DNA from: Bradyrhizobium sp. CCBAU 53338
GTDB lineage: Bacteria > Pseudomonadota > Alphaproteobacteria > Rhizobiales > Xanthobacteraceae
Reading direction: 5' to 3'
NCBI RefSeq assembly: GCF_015291665.1
Contig: NZ_CP030048.1
Coordinates: forward strand, 7,240,318-7,304,317
Length of the DNA: 64,000 nt
The first letter of the stretch is position 1; every line of letters begins with the position of its first letter. Of this stretch, positions 26,819-36,918 are shown piece after piece. The translations under genes and the position numbers were made by a program. The notes below the pieces were generated by a model that did not search any database, was not told where the DNA came from, and saw only the letters and a list, made by a program, of their open reading frames with translations.

Positions 26819-27557
26819 CGAGAGGACCTCTCGCGGCCAGAGCTCCAGCACCCGTCAGGACATGCTGATCGATCAGCCGGTGTTTTGATGTGCTCAACGC
26901 GAGCTTGGCCCCGCACAGATCGGAGCGCTTATACAGAACACGTCGAAAGTTCTGTAGGAACGCACAGAATTTCTGTGCACTTCGCACAGAAAACGACATG
27001 CAAATCTGTATGAAGTGACAAGAAAAATGGCGCTGCAAAGCTATCTCATAAGAGTGCAGCATGCGATTTCCGCGGGAATTCGCGAACTGGACGCCAAATG
27101 GCAGGGAGAAAATTTTGCATTCTGTTTTCAGCTGGCTGCAGGTTGACTACGTTGTTGGGGAGTCAACGGGAACTTATTGCGGAAAACTACCTTCTGAAAA
27201 TAGGTTACATTTTTCGTGTCGGATGAGCCTGAGGCCGGCCTGACAATCTCCGGAAATGCTTTCGCACGAACTCGAATGCATATTCGCTGCGCGGTTAGCA
27301 GGCGTGCGTTATATCCGGCCCGAGGCCGCATTCCTGCAATTGCACGCTCCAAATCAACGTGCGAGCTCACAACGAACGAGAAGCTCAAAACGGGTTCGAG
27401 TAAAATGAGTGAACTTCGCTAAGTCAGCTGCTGACATCTGACACAGTTGAATCCCTTCGATTGCCCTTGGGGTTTGTTTGAGCCAGTAGCCAACATAACC
27501 TCAGAATCAATGTTTCATGTCATGGTTCATGAGCGTAATTTTGTTGCTCAGATCGAC
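26819..27557. other. Intergenic stretch with operator-like palindromes, downstream of drmB
   Basis: About 740 bp without a supported gene. 26912-27010 contains repeated CACAGA/TCTGTG half-sites (described separately). The part next to drmB (27420-27557) shows no PLD-type frame, so drmC is not hidden here. Confidence 0.5.
26912..27010. promoter_or_regulatory. Cluster of ACAGAA/TTCTGT inverted sites
   Basis: The strongest site is GCACAGAATTTCTGTGC at about 26962-26978, with perfect 8 bp arms. A second pair is ACAGAA (26933) ... TTCTGT (26950). Single half-sites are CACAGA at about 26914 and at 26985, and TCTGTA near 27005. The density suggests an operator region for a dimeric repressor. No regulator gene is directly adjacent. 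Confidence 0.5.
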
Positions 27558-29405
27558 TTAGAAGAACGCTTCACCCGCCGCGGACATCGTCGCGGTCAGA
27601 AGCGCTCGGTCCAGGTATAGATTTCGGCTTTCGCAGCTGGTCTCTGCGATGAGCAAACAGCTATGGCAAGCGGCTCCATGAGTTGCGCGATCGCCACTCT
27701 GGGTGTCTGGCTCGTGATCAGAGCAAACCGGGTCGTTCGAGCATATCGCAACTCGATCCAAGGCCGATTTGAGGATGGAGGCGAATCGAGGGGCGGTCGC
27801 TACTAGGCCCCCCAAAGTTCCCTGTGCTCCGGCCGTCGCGGTATAGATCAGTATCCCGAAGCGGCCTCCGTCACCCTCCGGCAACGCGTAAATCCTTTCC
27901 TTGAGGGCACTGGCTGGATATCCGCAATCAAGGGCGATTTCGGACATGAGCGCGTGCGACAGGCTATGCAGTAGCGCGTAGGGCAGACCGGGATACTTCG
28001 GACCTTTGCCCCCAAATCGGAGCGACCAATGCTGAAATCCAGCAATCAGCTTCGAATTTCGTTCTTTAGCCGGCTCCCCGTTCATCCAAGCGCGGATTTT
28101 GGCCTCGTCAAAGTGCACAAACAGGCCTTCGCCAAACTGTTCGATCGCGGGTAACCAATCGGCGTCTCTCGATATTGGCGCACCGTCGACCGCCAGGCTC
28201 ACGTCCTCGATGTCGCCATCGCTAGACGTGGGTGCGGCTTCGAATCGCGTAAAGCCATATAGGCAAGAAACCTCTCGAAGCCTGTGGACTGCCACGAGGC
28301 TTTTTACACTCGATAGATCGATATCCGTCGCGCTGGCCCAGGCCTCCCGCTTCAAAGTTTGAGCGTAAAGTTTGGCGGCCGGATGGTTCTGCCCTATCTC
28401 GTCGCGGCCGCTGGCGAAAACGTCGAACTCGGCCACCTTGGGAGACTTTGAAGCATCGGCCTTTGCCCCTTCGCGAATTCTGACAAGGCGATCAAAAATG
28501 TCTTGGTCGGCGAACCCTCCGAGCGAAGCAGAAACCTTGGGATTGAACAGCTTTGCTCCGTCTACATGCTCAACTGATTTCACGTTGGTGAGCTCCCCCG
28601 AGAGATCCGCAACCAACTTCGTTAGCTCATCCTCTTCTGAGGGGAGCGAGATGATCGTTAAAACCTGGGGGAAATAGGTATTGGTGGCCGTTCGGGTGAG
28701 AAGCTTTAGATTCAGATCACACCCATCCGGGTCCTTGTCGAGCAACCACGGGCGCTCACCTCGGCATTTTCCGAGCCTGCCCGGAATGAACGCCTCTTGA
28801 AGGGATAGCCGCCTGCCACAGCCGCACACGACGGAAGTATCTGCGGGGTCGGCGCTGGTCCCCTTTTCTTCAACCCACATCGGCTCCTGGCAAACCGTGG
28901 TGCCGTGCACGACCCAGCGCCAATCGATGTCCTGCAAGTGCCCCTTTGTGCAGGCGCAAACGAAGCGGATTGGCGTTACTTCACTCTTTCGGCCATCGTC
29001 GAAGTTGAAACGCTTGCGGCCCGTGGCGTCCAAATCTCTCCATCGCACCAGCCTCCGGCGACGAAAGCCCGCAGGCCCCGTTCCCACGACGTCGACCTCC
29101 TCACAGACGAACCAAGCCGGGAATATCGCCGATGATATGCCGCGAGGCTCTCCGTTCGGTGCTGCTTCAGTAATCGGGGGCGTTCGAAGGGAAAGACTCT
29201 TGCTCTGATCCAGCCGGCTCCGCTCCTTCAGGAGCTTTTCGAGACGCTCCTGAAGCCGCGGCTCCGATAAAGTCGTGAACCCGCCGCCCTTCATGTCCCA
29301 TTGCTCGAGTCCGCCAATGACTACGGATCGCGTTGGCAAATCCACCATGGCCCCCGGGCCGAACGTGGAGATGACCTGGCTGAGTCGCTGCGTATTCTTG
29401 CTCAT
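27558..29405 (-). CDS. drmB: DISARM protein DrmB (DUF1998 domain)
   Basis: The 615-residue protein starts SKNTQRLSQVISTFGPGAMV, the typical DrmB opening. Cysteine pairs at FVCACTKGHLQDIDW and VVCGCGRRLSLQEAF form zinc-binding sites. The C-terminal DUF1998 part has CGYPASALKERIY, then CSNDPVCSDH and GAACHSCLLIAETSCESRN. DrmB works with DrmA as a core complex that blocks incoming phage DNA. Its start overlaps the drmA stop by one base (TGATG), so the two are coupled. Normally drmC follows drmB; here nothing similar follows. Confidence 0.9.
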   Translation of the reverse strand: MSKNTQRLSQVISTFGPGAMVDLPTRSVVIGGLEQWDMKGGGFTTLSEPRLQERLEKLLKERSRLDQSKSLSLRTPPITEAAPNGEPRGISSAIFPAWFVCEEVDVVGTGPAGFRRRRLVRWRDLDATGRKRFNFDDGRKSEVTPIRFVCACTKGHLQDIDWRWVVHGTTVCQEPMWVEEKGTSADPADTSVVCGCGRRLSLQEAFIPGRLGKCRGERPWLLDKDPDGCDLNLKLLTRTATNTYFPQVLTIISLPSEEDELTKLVADLSGELTNVKSVEHVDGAKLFNPKVSASLGGFADQDIFDRLVRIREGAKADASKSPKVAEFDVFASGRDEIGQNHPAAKLYAQTLKREAWASATDIDLSSVKSLVAVHRLREVSCLYGFTRFEAAPTSSDGDIEDVSLAVDGAPISRDADWLPAIEQFGEGLFVHFDEAKIRAWMNGEPAKERNSKLIAGFQHWSLRFGGKGPKYPGLPYALLHSLSHALMSEIALDCGYPASALKERIYALPEGDGGRFGILIYTATAGAQGTLGGLVATAPRFASILKSALDRVAICSNDPVCSDHEPDTQSGDRATHGAACHSCLLIAETSCESRNLYLDRALLTATMSAAGEAFF

Positions 29406-32400
29406 CAGACGTCATCCGCGTTGGCTATGACTTTTCCATCTGGGTCTTTCACCTTCAACGTCACACTGGGTTCAACATCCCGCATCGACCGCCCCGCAAT
29501 GAAGAGCTGATGGCCTTGCGAGAGGTTTGGTATTTCCGGCGCGAGTGGCATATGAAGCAGTCGGTTTGGACTCTTTTTATGGGCGTAGGCGAAGACGTTT
29601 CCGCCAGCCGCCTGATCTTGCGCAGTCGCTATCCACGCGTCGAGAATGGTGTCAATCTGTAAGGCAAGAGCCGCCTTGCCCCCGGCAATTGCCCTGTCAG
29701 GAGCCCGACTGAGAATTGCATCACGGACACGTTGTCGCGTCAGAGGATGGTCCTTCAGCACCCCGACGGCGGTATCCGGAGTTAGGCTCTCATCCACGTG
29801 ACGGGCCGCGGCAACCACGATTGCAGCCAAGGCCCTGTCGAGTGCCCTGGCTGCCCACGGAGTTACGCTGGTGGCTTCAACGGCTCGATAGAACGTTCGG
29901 TGAAATTGGCAGAATTGCTCAAAATGCATCCGGTCGCGCGGCTTATGCACGTTGAGCACAACAACTACCAAGCCAGGGCGGTCGTGATCGCGACCGACGC
30001 GGCTCGTAGCCTGAATATACTCTGCCGCAGTCTTTGGCTGCCCCTGCACCAGCATCAAGCCTAGGCGGGTGATGTCTAGGCCGACCGAAATCATGTTGGT
30101 GGCGAGCGCCACGTCGACGACCTCATTCGGCGAACCGAAGACAGCTTCAAGGCGCTGCTTGGCCTCGGCCACTTTGTCGGTCGACTCGCGCGATGTCAGC
30201 TCCATCGGAGCTTTGATTTGTCGATCCGCGAAAATAACGTCCGGTGGTTCGACCCGGCGTCGCTGAGTGCCGTAACGACTGACGCGATCGCGAACTTCGT
30301 CTTCGACGATCCGTCTCGCCCCACCCAGTTCGCGGAGAGCGTTGAAGTAACATAGCGCCGTCATGTAGGGATCGGCCGGATTGTTCTTGCCCGGTGGAAC
30401 AGACGCCGCAGCCTGGTCGTAAGCAGCTTGCGCCGCGGACAACAGTGTTGTCAGAGCACGCAGATAGACAAGCTTGGGGCCTTTACCTTGCGCGGCGATG
30501 CCTAGATACCAGCGTGCAGGGTTCTTTGACGACGGGACCGTCTGAGCAAAAAAGCTATCCGTGCGGTCGATCCCCGGTGGCGGAAAGATCTGTGTCGAAG
30601 CCCGGTCGAAAAGCGCCTCGATCTGTGCCGCGGCACGTCTAACGGTTGCGGTCGAGGCGACAATCTTTGGTCGGATACGCTTGTCGCCTTTCGTGCGTGT
30701 TGCAAGCTGATCAATCGCGCATTCGTAGAGACCCGCGACGGTGCCCAGTGGCCCAGCGATCAGATGAAGCTCGTCCTGAATGATCAAGTCCGGCGGGTCA
30801 AGCGACCAACCGTTCCCCAGTGGCTGTCCTTGTCGAGGTTCGGATGCCCCAAAGAAGCCGAGCCCCTCCTGATATCGATCGACATGCCCAAAGAATGCGC
30901 CTGTCTGCCCTTCCCAAGGCAAGCTCGCGAATTTGTCGACTGTGGCGATCAGAAACGCGGGCAGCCGACGGTAGATCGGCTCGTCAACGGTGAGCACCGG
31001 CAAAGCGCGGTTGCCCGTGAAATCGCATGAAAGATTGTCGCAGCGGATCTCAAGATTGGTCGGGGCCGTCTCGTTGGGACGGCAAGCAAAGGAGTTTTTC
31101 GTAAAAGGCGTTCCGCACCAAGGACAGGCTTTTAGGGGAGCTGGCGCTCTTTTGTCCTTTTTGTTGCGATAGCGGCGAACGCGACCAACGGCCGTGTGTT
31201 CGTCCGTATCGCCCTTGCCGCCCAGTTTGTTCGGAGATGCATCGGAGCCGACCCAAAGCCCGATTTCGATCGGCCAATCACCCAGGAGCCGCCTCCCCTT
31301 CTCATCGAGATTAGCCGAATTTGTCCGCATTAGTTCGAGGGCGCAGACCACGCCCGCGGCACGGGCAAGCTGGTCGAGCGTCAGGAGGCGCAAAGTGTAG
31401 CGCATAATGACGGCCACGCCGGCGCCCAGAATGCCTGGGCCGGTCAGCCGCCGGAACGCGATGACGAAAGCGGCGAGACCCAGATAGGCTTCGGTCTTGC
31501 CGCCGCCCGTCGGGAAGAACAGCAGGTCCGCCTTCTCTCGATCGGGATGCGACTTGTCCACAAGACCGGACAGATTCAATAAAATGAAGGCGAGCTGAAA
31601 CGGTCGCCATTCAGGCTTGCGCTGGGCCGCCGGGTCTCCATTCGGACCGGCATTGCGCCGACGGGCAGCCATTGCGATGGATGCATTCATGAAGCGAAAT
31701 GCCGTCCGCGCAATGCTGCTTGAGCTTACGAGATTAATACCGGCCGCGATGCGGTCGCGAGCGGCTTCCATATCCGTTATCAGGCGATTCGCTGTCGCAC
31801 GACGTTGCCCTGAAAGCCGCGTGGCTTTAACGCGTTCCAGTCCAATCCACGCCTCGTATAGTGCCGGTAGAGCCGTGAGAGCATCTGCGAGAGACTTCTC
31901 GCCTTCAGTTGCCCTCTCAACGAGATCCTCCATGCCGAAGACGACGCGGGATGTCAGCTTCGCATCCTCATTGGGCGCTACACGTTCGACCTCTGCAACT
32001 GGGAGCGGGTCAGTCCAGACGCGTTGAACGGCTGTGGCCTCATTTTCTGGAGCACTCCAGCCCGCGGCTGCATTACGGCCGACGGCCCATTCGCGGATGT
32101 CGCGATAGTGCAGGTCGGCAAGCTGCAGATCGCCATCCTTGGTTTTCGTGCCCGACAAGTCACGACGCGGCTGAAAGCCGGATGGACAGATAAGCTCAAG
32201 CCGGGTTTGAAATGCGAAAGAGACGTCGGCGTAACTGCTTTGGGGCACGATGGCCCGCCGATTAACAAGGAAAACGGTTAATGCTCGCACTCTCTCCCGC
32301 GTGCCATCCGGCGTCACATAATCGAAAATGCGCGAATGAGACTCGAGCTGAAGTCCGCCGCCACGTCGTTGCTCGGCTGCGCTTTCCCGAACAACAATCG

Positions 32401-32974
32401 GGCTGCCTCTTCCCTCTCTTGTTAGCTTGATCGTCTCGGTGCGCGTCTTGGGAACTCGAACCCATTCAACTGCAACGCGAGCCTTCCGCTTCCGTTTACC
32501 ATCCGTGCCGACCTCCTCGGGCTCGGATTCTCCGATCAAAACACTCTCAGGAAGCGGAGGTTCTGTCCGATAGTCGCCCCAACTGACGTTTGCTTCGATT
32601 TCATTAACGTCTGGGTCGAGCAGAACTGTAAGTCCGATCGACGAGGGCAAGAACCGGCGCGACGCATTTGGCGCATCTGGGGTTTCGTTGTCACCAGCGG
32701 CGCCGCCCGACCCGGCCGGATCGGGAGCGTCAACCTCGGGATCGAGTTCTTCCTGAGCATTCGGATCGACAACATCGTCGTCGGCGGCATCAAGCGCCAT
32801 GGGATCGTCGGTGGGAGCAATAAAGCCAGCAAGATACCAGCGCGACGGCCTATCGCTCAGCCGTTCCATCTCCAAATCCTTGTCGGCGAGCTCTACGCTA
32901 ACCGGCAGTGGGCCAATCAAGTCGCGGCGGAAAGTATTGACGATGCCACGGCGGATTTCGTTACTGGTTGTCAT
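29405..32974 (-). CDS. drmA: DISARM helicase DrmA
   Basis: The 1189-residue protein has an acidic, variable N-terminal third and a superfamily 2 helicase core: Walker A FPTGGGKTEAYLG near residue 490, the DEAH-like IIQDELHLIAGPLG, and the C-terminal motifs ATNMISVGLDITRLGLM and QATSRVGRDHDRPG. A cysteine cluster (CPWCGTPF ... CDNLSCDFTG) lies between the lobes and should bind zinc. DrmA is the DNA-translocating ATPase of DISARM. It sits 20 bp after drmMI and is coupled to drmB. Length and motifs look complete. Confidence 0.92.
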   Translation of the reverse strand: MTTSNEIRRGIVNTFRRDLIGPLPVSVELADKDLEMERLSDRPSRWYLAGFIAPTDDPMALDAADDDVVDPNAQEELDPEVDAPDPAGSGGAAGDNETPDAPNASRRFLPSSIGLTVLLDPDVNEIEANVSWGDYRTEPPLPESVLIGESEPEEVGTDGKRKRKARVAVEWVRVPKTRTETIKLTREGRGSPIVVRESAAEQRRGGGLQLESHSRIFDYVTPDGTRERVRALTVFLVNRRAIVPQSSYADVSFAFQTRLELICPSGFQPRRDLSGTKTKDGDLQLADLHYRDIREWAVGRNAAAGWSAPENEATAVQRVWTDPLPVAEVERVAPNEDAKLTSRVVFGMEDLVERATEGEKSLADALTALPALYEAWIGLERVKATRLSGQRRATANRLITDMEAARDRIAAGINLVSSSSIARTAFRFMNASIAMAARRRNAGPNGDPAAQRKPEWRPFQLAFILLNLSGLVDKSHPDREKADLLFFPTGGGKTEAYLGLAAFVIAFRRLTGPGILGAGVAVIMRYTLRLLTLDQLARAAGVVCALELMRTNSANLDEKGRRLLGDWPIEIGLWVGSDASPNKLGGKGDTDEHTAVGRVRRYRNKKDKRAPAPLKACPWCGTPFTKNSFACRPNETAPTNLEIRCDNLSCDFTGNRALPVLTVDEPIYRRLPAFLIATVDKFASLPWEGQTGAFFGHVDRYQEGLGFFGASEPRQGQPLGNGWSLDPPDLIIQDELHLIAGPLGTVAGLYECAIDQLATRTKGDKRIRPKIVASTATVRRAAAQIEALFDRASTQIFPPPGIDRTDSFFAQTVPSSKNPARWYLGIAAQGKGPKLVYLRALTTLLSAAQAAYDQAAASVPPGKNNPADPYMTALCYFNALRELGGARRIVEDEVRDRVSRYGTQRRRVEPPDVIFADRQIKAPMELTSRESTDKVAEAKQRLEAVFGSPNEVVDVALATNMISVGLDITRLGLMLVQGQPKTAAEYIQATSRVGRDHDRPGLVVVVLNVHKPRDRMHFEQFCQFHRTFYRAVEATSVTPWAARALDRALAAIVVAAARHVDESLTPDTAVGVLKDHPLTRQRVRDAILSRAPDRAIAGGKAALALQIDTILDAWIATAQDQAAGGNVFAYAHKKSPNRLLHMPLAPEIPNLSQGHQLFIAGRSMRDVEPSVTLKVKDPDGKVIANADDV

Positions 32975-32994
32975 GGTTCATCCCGCGCTCTCAT

Positions 32995-35900
32995 TCACTC
33001 CTCGTCGTTTCCGTCATCGTCACTCTCATTATTGCCCATCATCCCCGGAGCATTGCCCAGACGCACTTCTTCGGCATGCCTTTCGGCATTGAGAGCGAGG
33101 AGGCGCGCCAGAACTTCATCATGAAAATCGGACGGCCAGAACAGGCGATCCTGATAAGTGTGGTCATCCTCGTTTGTCTCATCTAGGAAAATAGGCTCAG
33201 CGCGCGTTGCCAGATCTTGCCAGCCGTAGGCTTCTAGAACGGCGCGATCCATAGCGGCGTGTAGTTCCCGCAAGCGTGTGACGTCTTCAGCAGTCTCAGT
33301 GCGGCTGTGGAAGCGATTGTAGATTTTGGTCATACCCTCCTTGCGGGCGGCCATGAGAGTTGCGCGGTAGCTGTTGTAGGCTTGGCCTACGACTTCGAGC
33401 TCGGGCAATTGCTCAAGGCCGCGCGGGAAGGCAAAGGTCTCAAAGCAATCGGACGGCGTATAACGAAGACGATCCTCCAGAGTTGAGGCGAAAAGTCGGG
33501 CCCAGATTTCGTGAGGTCGTGCCTGCATCCGCGAAAAGGCCGACCAAGAGTCTAGTGCAAATATATTCAGCCCATGGCCCCATATGCGCCCCAGGGGTTG
33601 CATGGCAAACGCTAGATGCGGGCTAACCGACGAATTGACAATAACGCCACGCAGACTCCTAATTCTATTGTAAAATGACCGACGTTCGGCGTGATAGCAC
33701 CACCATTTCCTCTTCAATTTCTTATTGTTCGGATTGTCGTTCAAGTGATCTCGCTCCGGTTTCACCTTTTCTTTCACGATCTTGTGCAGGGCCGGGAACC
33801 TGCGAAGCTGATCTTCGTCTTCGAGGTCGCTTACATTGATAACGTATCGCTTCGGTAGCTGTCCCGGCGAAACATTGATCTCTTCGCCACCAAGATAGGG
33901 GAAGATCCTGGACATGCATTCTGGATGGTTTACTCGCAACTGATCTAAATCGTTCAACGTATTCGGTTCGCCCTCATCACCAAACAGGAAGCCAGGGGAT
34001 CGAATGTTCGTTCCTTGAGAAAATAATCCGGATAGAGCGCTCAATCTGTGAGGCGCCCGATTTCCACCCGACGCTAACAAGAACGCTGTAATTGTGGACT
34101 GCCGCCTTCCATCAAGCTCCACCAGGTGCCGGTAATTTTCTCCTTTGAAAATATGGACCGTCGAAACAACTATTGTCGCCTCGCCGGGCCATCGCAATCG
34201 TTTGATTGCGCGATAGATCGTGCCTCGATGCTCAACAATCCAACGCAAGCCTGATTCCCGGGTATCTCCCTGAGCAATTGTGTTTGTCGCGATAAGGCCG
34301 ATGGTGCCCTGCTCACGGCAGAGGATAAAAGCCTGACGAAAGAAATAAGCCACGTAGTCGGCGAGATGTCCTGTCTCAATAAAGATCGACGTTAGAAATG
34401 AGAAATATGACATCCCGAGTAGATTGGATATTTTTACTCCCCCCAGAAACGGAGGATTACCAATGATCGCATCAAAGCCCCCCCTCTCGCGCGCAAACAC
34501 CTCTGGAAACTCGATGTCCCAATGGAATGGTGTGAGCGGATGAGCTCCTTGTTTCAACTTTGCGGCTACTGCTGCGAGCTTTTCCCACGCCAAGTCGAAC
34601 GATCCGGTCAACCAACTCTCAACCTCGGCGCGTTTTGTCTCCCGCGCCTTCGGCTTGTCGGTTGAGAAGAATGCCGCGATCACCGCATCGCCCATCAGCC
34701 TGATGTCTCTCAATCGCACTTCCAACGCGCGATGCCGCGCCTCCTGAATCGCACGCGAAGTGTCGTCGGGCGCAGCTTGGATTTCGGCACGGCCTTTCAT
34801 TGCCTCAGCAACGCGCTGTTTCACCAACTGCCGAAACAACGGCAGTCCGGGCTTCGATACGTCCCAGTGCACTGCTGCTATTTGAGCTTCAGTCAGACCT
34901 ACCAAGCTGTCGCCGGATTTAAGCGTGTGATCGAGGAAGGTGAACTCGTGATCTCGCGCCAAGGTTGCAAGCCATAGCGATAGCTTGGCGAGGTCGGTGG
35001 CGAGGGGATTCTTGTCGACGCCGTAAAGGCAACGTTGCGCTACAAGCCGCCGCGCATGCAGCTCCTCGTCCTCATCGGCGGGAACGACCGGCTTCGTCTC
35101 CGGCCAGCGCGCCCACGCGGCGACTAGCCTTGCGGCAAGTGCGCGGCAGGCCTCGACCAGAAACGCGCCCGAGCCCATCGCGGGATCGCAGACCTTGAGA
35201 TTAAGAATTTGTTCGGGCGTGGCGTCCGGGCCGAGCCGCTCGAATGCCGGCTCAAGCGCGTAACGCACGATCGGCTCGGTGAGGCTCCGCGGGGTGTAGT
35301 GACTGCCGGTGCGGCGGCGCTCGTCGGTCGGCTGCAGGATCGGCGTGCCGGCGGACAACTCACGCTTGCGCGGCGAGGCGCGCTCGTCGACGATTGAGTC
35401 CAGCGCCGCAACCATTTCGGCGACACTCCTGGCTGTCTCGACAGGCCTGGCCTGCGCCGCGGTCAGCGCGCGATCGCCGTCTTCCTTCAGATATTTGACG
35501 CGATCCTTGCCGCTTTTGGCCAGCAGCGCGTCGAGATCGACGAAAACCGGCGTGTGGTTGTTTTTGCCGGCCCTGATGGCGAGCACGCGGCCCGCCGCCT
35601 GCTCGACAGTAAACCCCATCACGGTCTCGTAGACCGAGCCGATTTGCTCGACATCGAGGGTTCGGTAGGATAGGCGCTCGCGGGCTCGGTCCGCGCCACG
35701 GCCTTTGGCTTCGAGGGTCATCAGACCTTCGAGCACGCGCAGGATGCAGCCGTCGGACACGGTCATAACGGCCGGCTTATGGGAGCGCGCCGCGCGTCCT
35801 TCGAGAAACGGGAAGACATCCGGATCGAACAGCTTGCCACCGCGCGCCTGGATGATGTGGGAGGGATGGCCACCATGGATCAGCCGGAACAAAGCCAACA

Positions 35901-36915
35901 AGCGGCCCCAGCCGCCGCGCCGCTCATCCATGGTGTCGGGGTTCAGCGCCGCGTCCTCGGCCAGCTTGGCGTAGAGCCCGCGAATGGAGTAGCCGTTGTC
36001 ATAGAGCGCGCGCGAACGGCCATCGGTGCGCGACGGCAGGAGATCGCGATCCTCTGCGTAGAGCACGAACACCAGCCGCATCAGGACCGTGAGCAGGCCT
36101 TCGTAGAGGTGTCCCGGTTGTTCGGCCGCCAGCTTTCGGATCGCGTCCGGATCGGCGGCGTTGAGGCCACGCAGCAATTCATGCAGCGCACCGAGCACCT
36201 GCTCGGCGAGGGCGATCGATACCGCCGCCTGCGCCTCGCGGCTTTTCTTCAGGACGGCGGGCAGACGCCGGTCCTCAGCATCGGTGAAAAGCCGTCCCCG
36301 ATCGAGCATCAGCTTGAGCCCACCGAGCATGGCACGCCCGGCGACTGTCGCGAGCGATCGAATCGGGAAGGCGAGCCATCCAGAGGTCTCGCCCTTCGGG
36401 GCGTAAACCAGCCGGATATCCTTGTCGGTGATCATTAGCCCCGCGGAGACACCGGTCTCGCGCAACAGCCGCTCGAACCGTTGATGCGGGGTCGCCTCCC
36501 ATCCGCCGAGCGCGCCGCGCTGATCGGGATCGATGCCCGGCCCTTCCAACCTGACAAGTATCTGCCACGGCTGCTCGCCACCCGAGGGGTCGAGGACGGC
36601 CCAATCGGGTGAAAGTGTCGTGTCATACTCCGGCAGGCGCAGGCTAAGGCTATCGAGTAGAGCGGGGCCGCCGGGCGCGCCCGCAACCATCCGCGCTTCC
36701 CAGCCGAGGATCGCTTCCGCGAAGGCCCATGGATCAGCCAGAGCCGGCTTGGCCGGATCGGGATCGACAAGCAGTTCGACCTCGGCGCTATCGATCTGGC
36801 TCTGCGGCGTCGGCTCAAGGATCAGATCCTTGACTACGGCTGGTGCGACCACAAGGCCGACCGGCTGCACGTGGTCCAGCCATTCAAGCGCAGGATCGCG
36901 GTATGTCTCTCGCAT
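32995..36915 (-). CDS. drmMI: DISARM adenine-specific DNA methyltransferase DrmMI
   Basis: The 1306-residue protein has SAM-binding motif I as VCDPAMGSGAFLVEACRALA near residue 570 and the N6-adenine catalytic motif NPPF in DAIIGNPPFLGGV near 810, as in Eco57I-like enzymes. A long N-terminal region and a C-terminal target-recognition part flank them. In class 1 DISARM this enzyme marks host DNA so that the complex spares it. It starts three bases after the drmD stop, within one operon drmD-drmMI-drmA-drmB. The recognition sequence cannot be read from the protein. Confidence 0.9.
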   Translation of the reverse strand: MRETYRDPALEWLDHVQPVGLVVAPAVVKDLILEPTPQSQIDSAEVELLVDPDPAKPALADPWAFAEAILGWEARMVAGAPGGPALLDSLSLRLPEYDTTLSPDWAVLDPSGGEQPWQILVRLEGPGIDPDQRGALGGWEATPHQRFERLLRETGVSAGLMITDKDIRLVYAPKGETSGWLAFPIRSLATVAGRAMLGGLKLMLDRGRLFTDAEDRRLPAVLKKSREAQAAVSIALAEQVLGALHELLRGLNAADPDAIRKLAAEQPGHLYEGLLTVLMRLVFVLYAEDRDLLPSRTDGRSRALYDNGYSIRGLYAKLAEDAALNPDTMDERRGGWGRLLALFRLIHGGHPSHIIQARGGKLFDPDVFPFLEGRAARSHKPAVMTVSDGCILRVLEGLMTLEAKGRGADRARERLSYRTLDVEQIGSVYETVMGFTVEQAAGRVLAIRAGKNNHTPVFVDLDALLAKSGKDRVKYLKEDGDRALTAAQARPVETARSVAEMVAALDSIVDERASPRKRELSAGTPILQPTDERRRTGSHYTPRSLTEPIVRYALEPAFERLGPDATPEQILNLKVCDPAMGSGAFLVEACRALAARLVAAWARWPETKPVVPADEDEELHARRLVAQRCLYGVDKNPLATDLAKLSLWLATLARDHEFTFLDHTLKSGDSLVGLTEAQIAAVHWDVSKPGLPLFRQLVKQRVAEAMKGRAEIQAAPDDTSRAIQEARHRALEVRLRDIRLMGDAVIAAFFSTDKPKARETKRAEVESWLTGSFDLAWEKLAAVAAKLKQGAHPLTPFHWDIEFPEVFARERGGFDAIIGNPPFLGGVKISNLLGMSYFSFLTSIFIETGHLADYVAYFFRQAFILCREQGTIGLIATNTIAQGDTRESGLRWIVEHRGTIYRAIKRLRWPGEATIVVSTVHIFKGENYRHLVELDGRRQSTITAFLLASGGNRAPHRLSALSGLFSQGTNIRSPGFLFGDEGEPNTLNDLDQLRVNHPECMSRIFPYLGGEEINVSPGQLPKRYVINVSDLEDEDQLRRFPALHKIVKEKVKPERDHLNDNPNNKKLKRKWWCYHAERRSFYNRIRSLRGVIVNSSVSPHLAFAMQPLGRIWGHGLNIFALDSWSAFSRMQARPHEIWARLFASTLEDRLRYTPSDCFETFAFPRGLEQLPELEVVGQAYNSYRATLMAARKEGMTKIYNRFHSRTETAEDVTRLRELHAAMDRAVLEAYGWQDLATRAEPIFLDETNEDDHTYQDRLFWPSDFHDEVLARLLALNAERHAEEVRLGNAPGMMGNNESDDDGNDEE

Positions 36916-36918
36916 CGT

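Noticed and set aside
27061..27557. A hidden drmC downstream of drmB
   Set aside because: No HxKxxxxD (PLD) motif in any frame of this stretch and no frame longer than about 90 codons.
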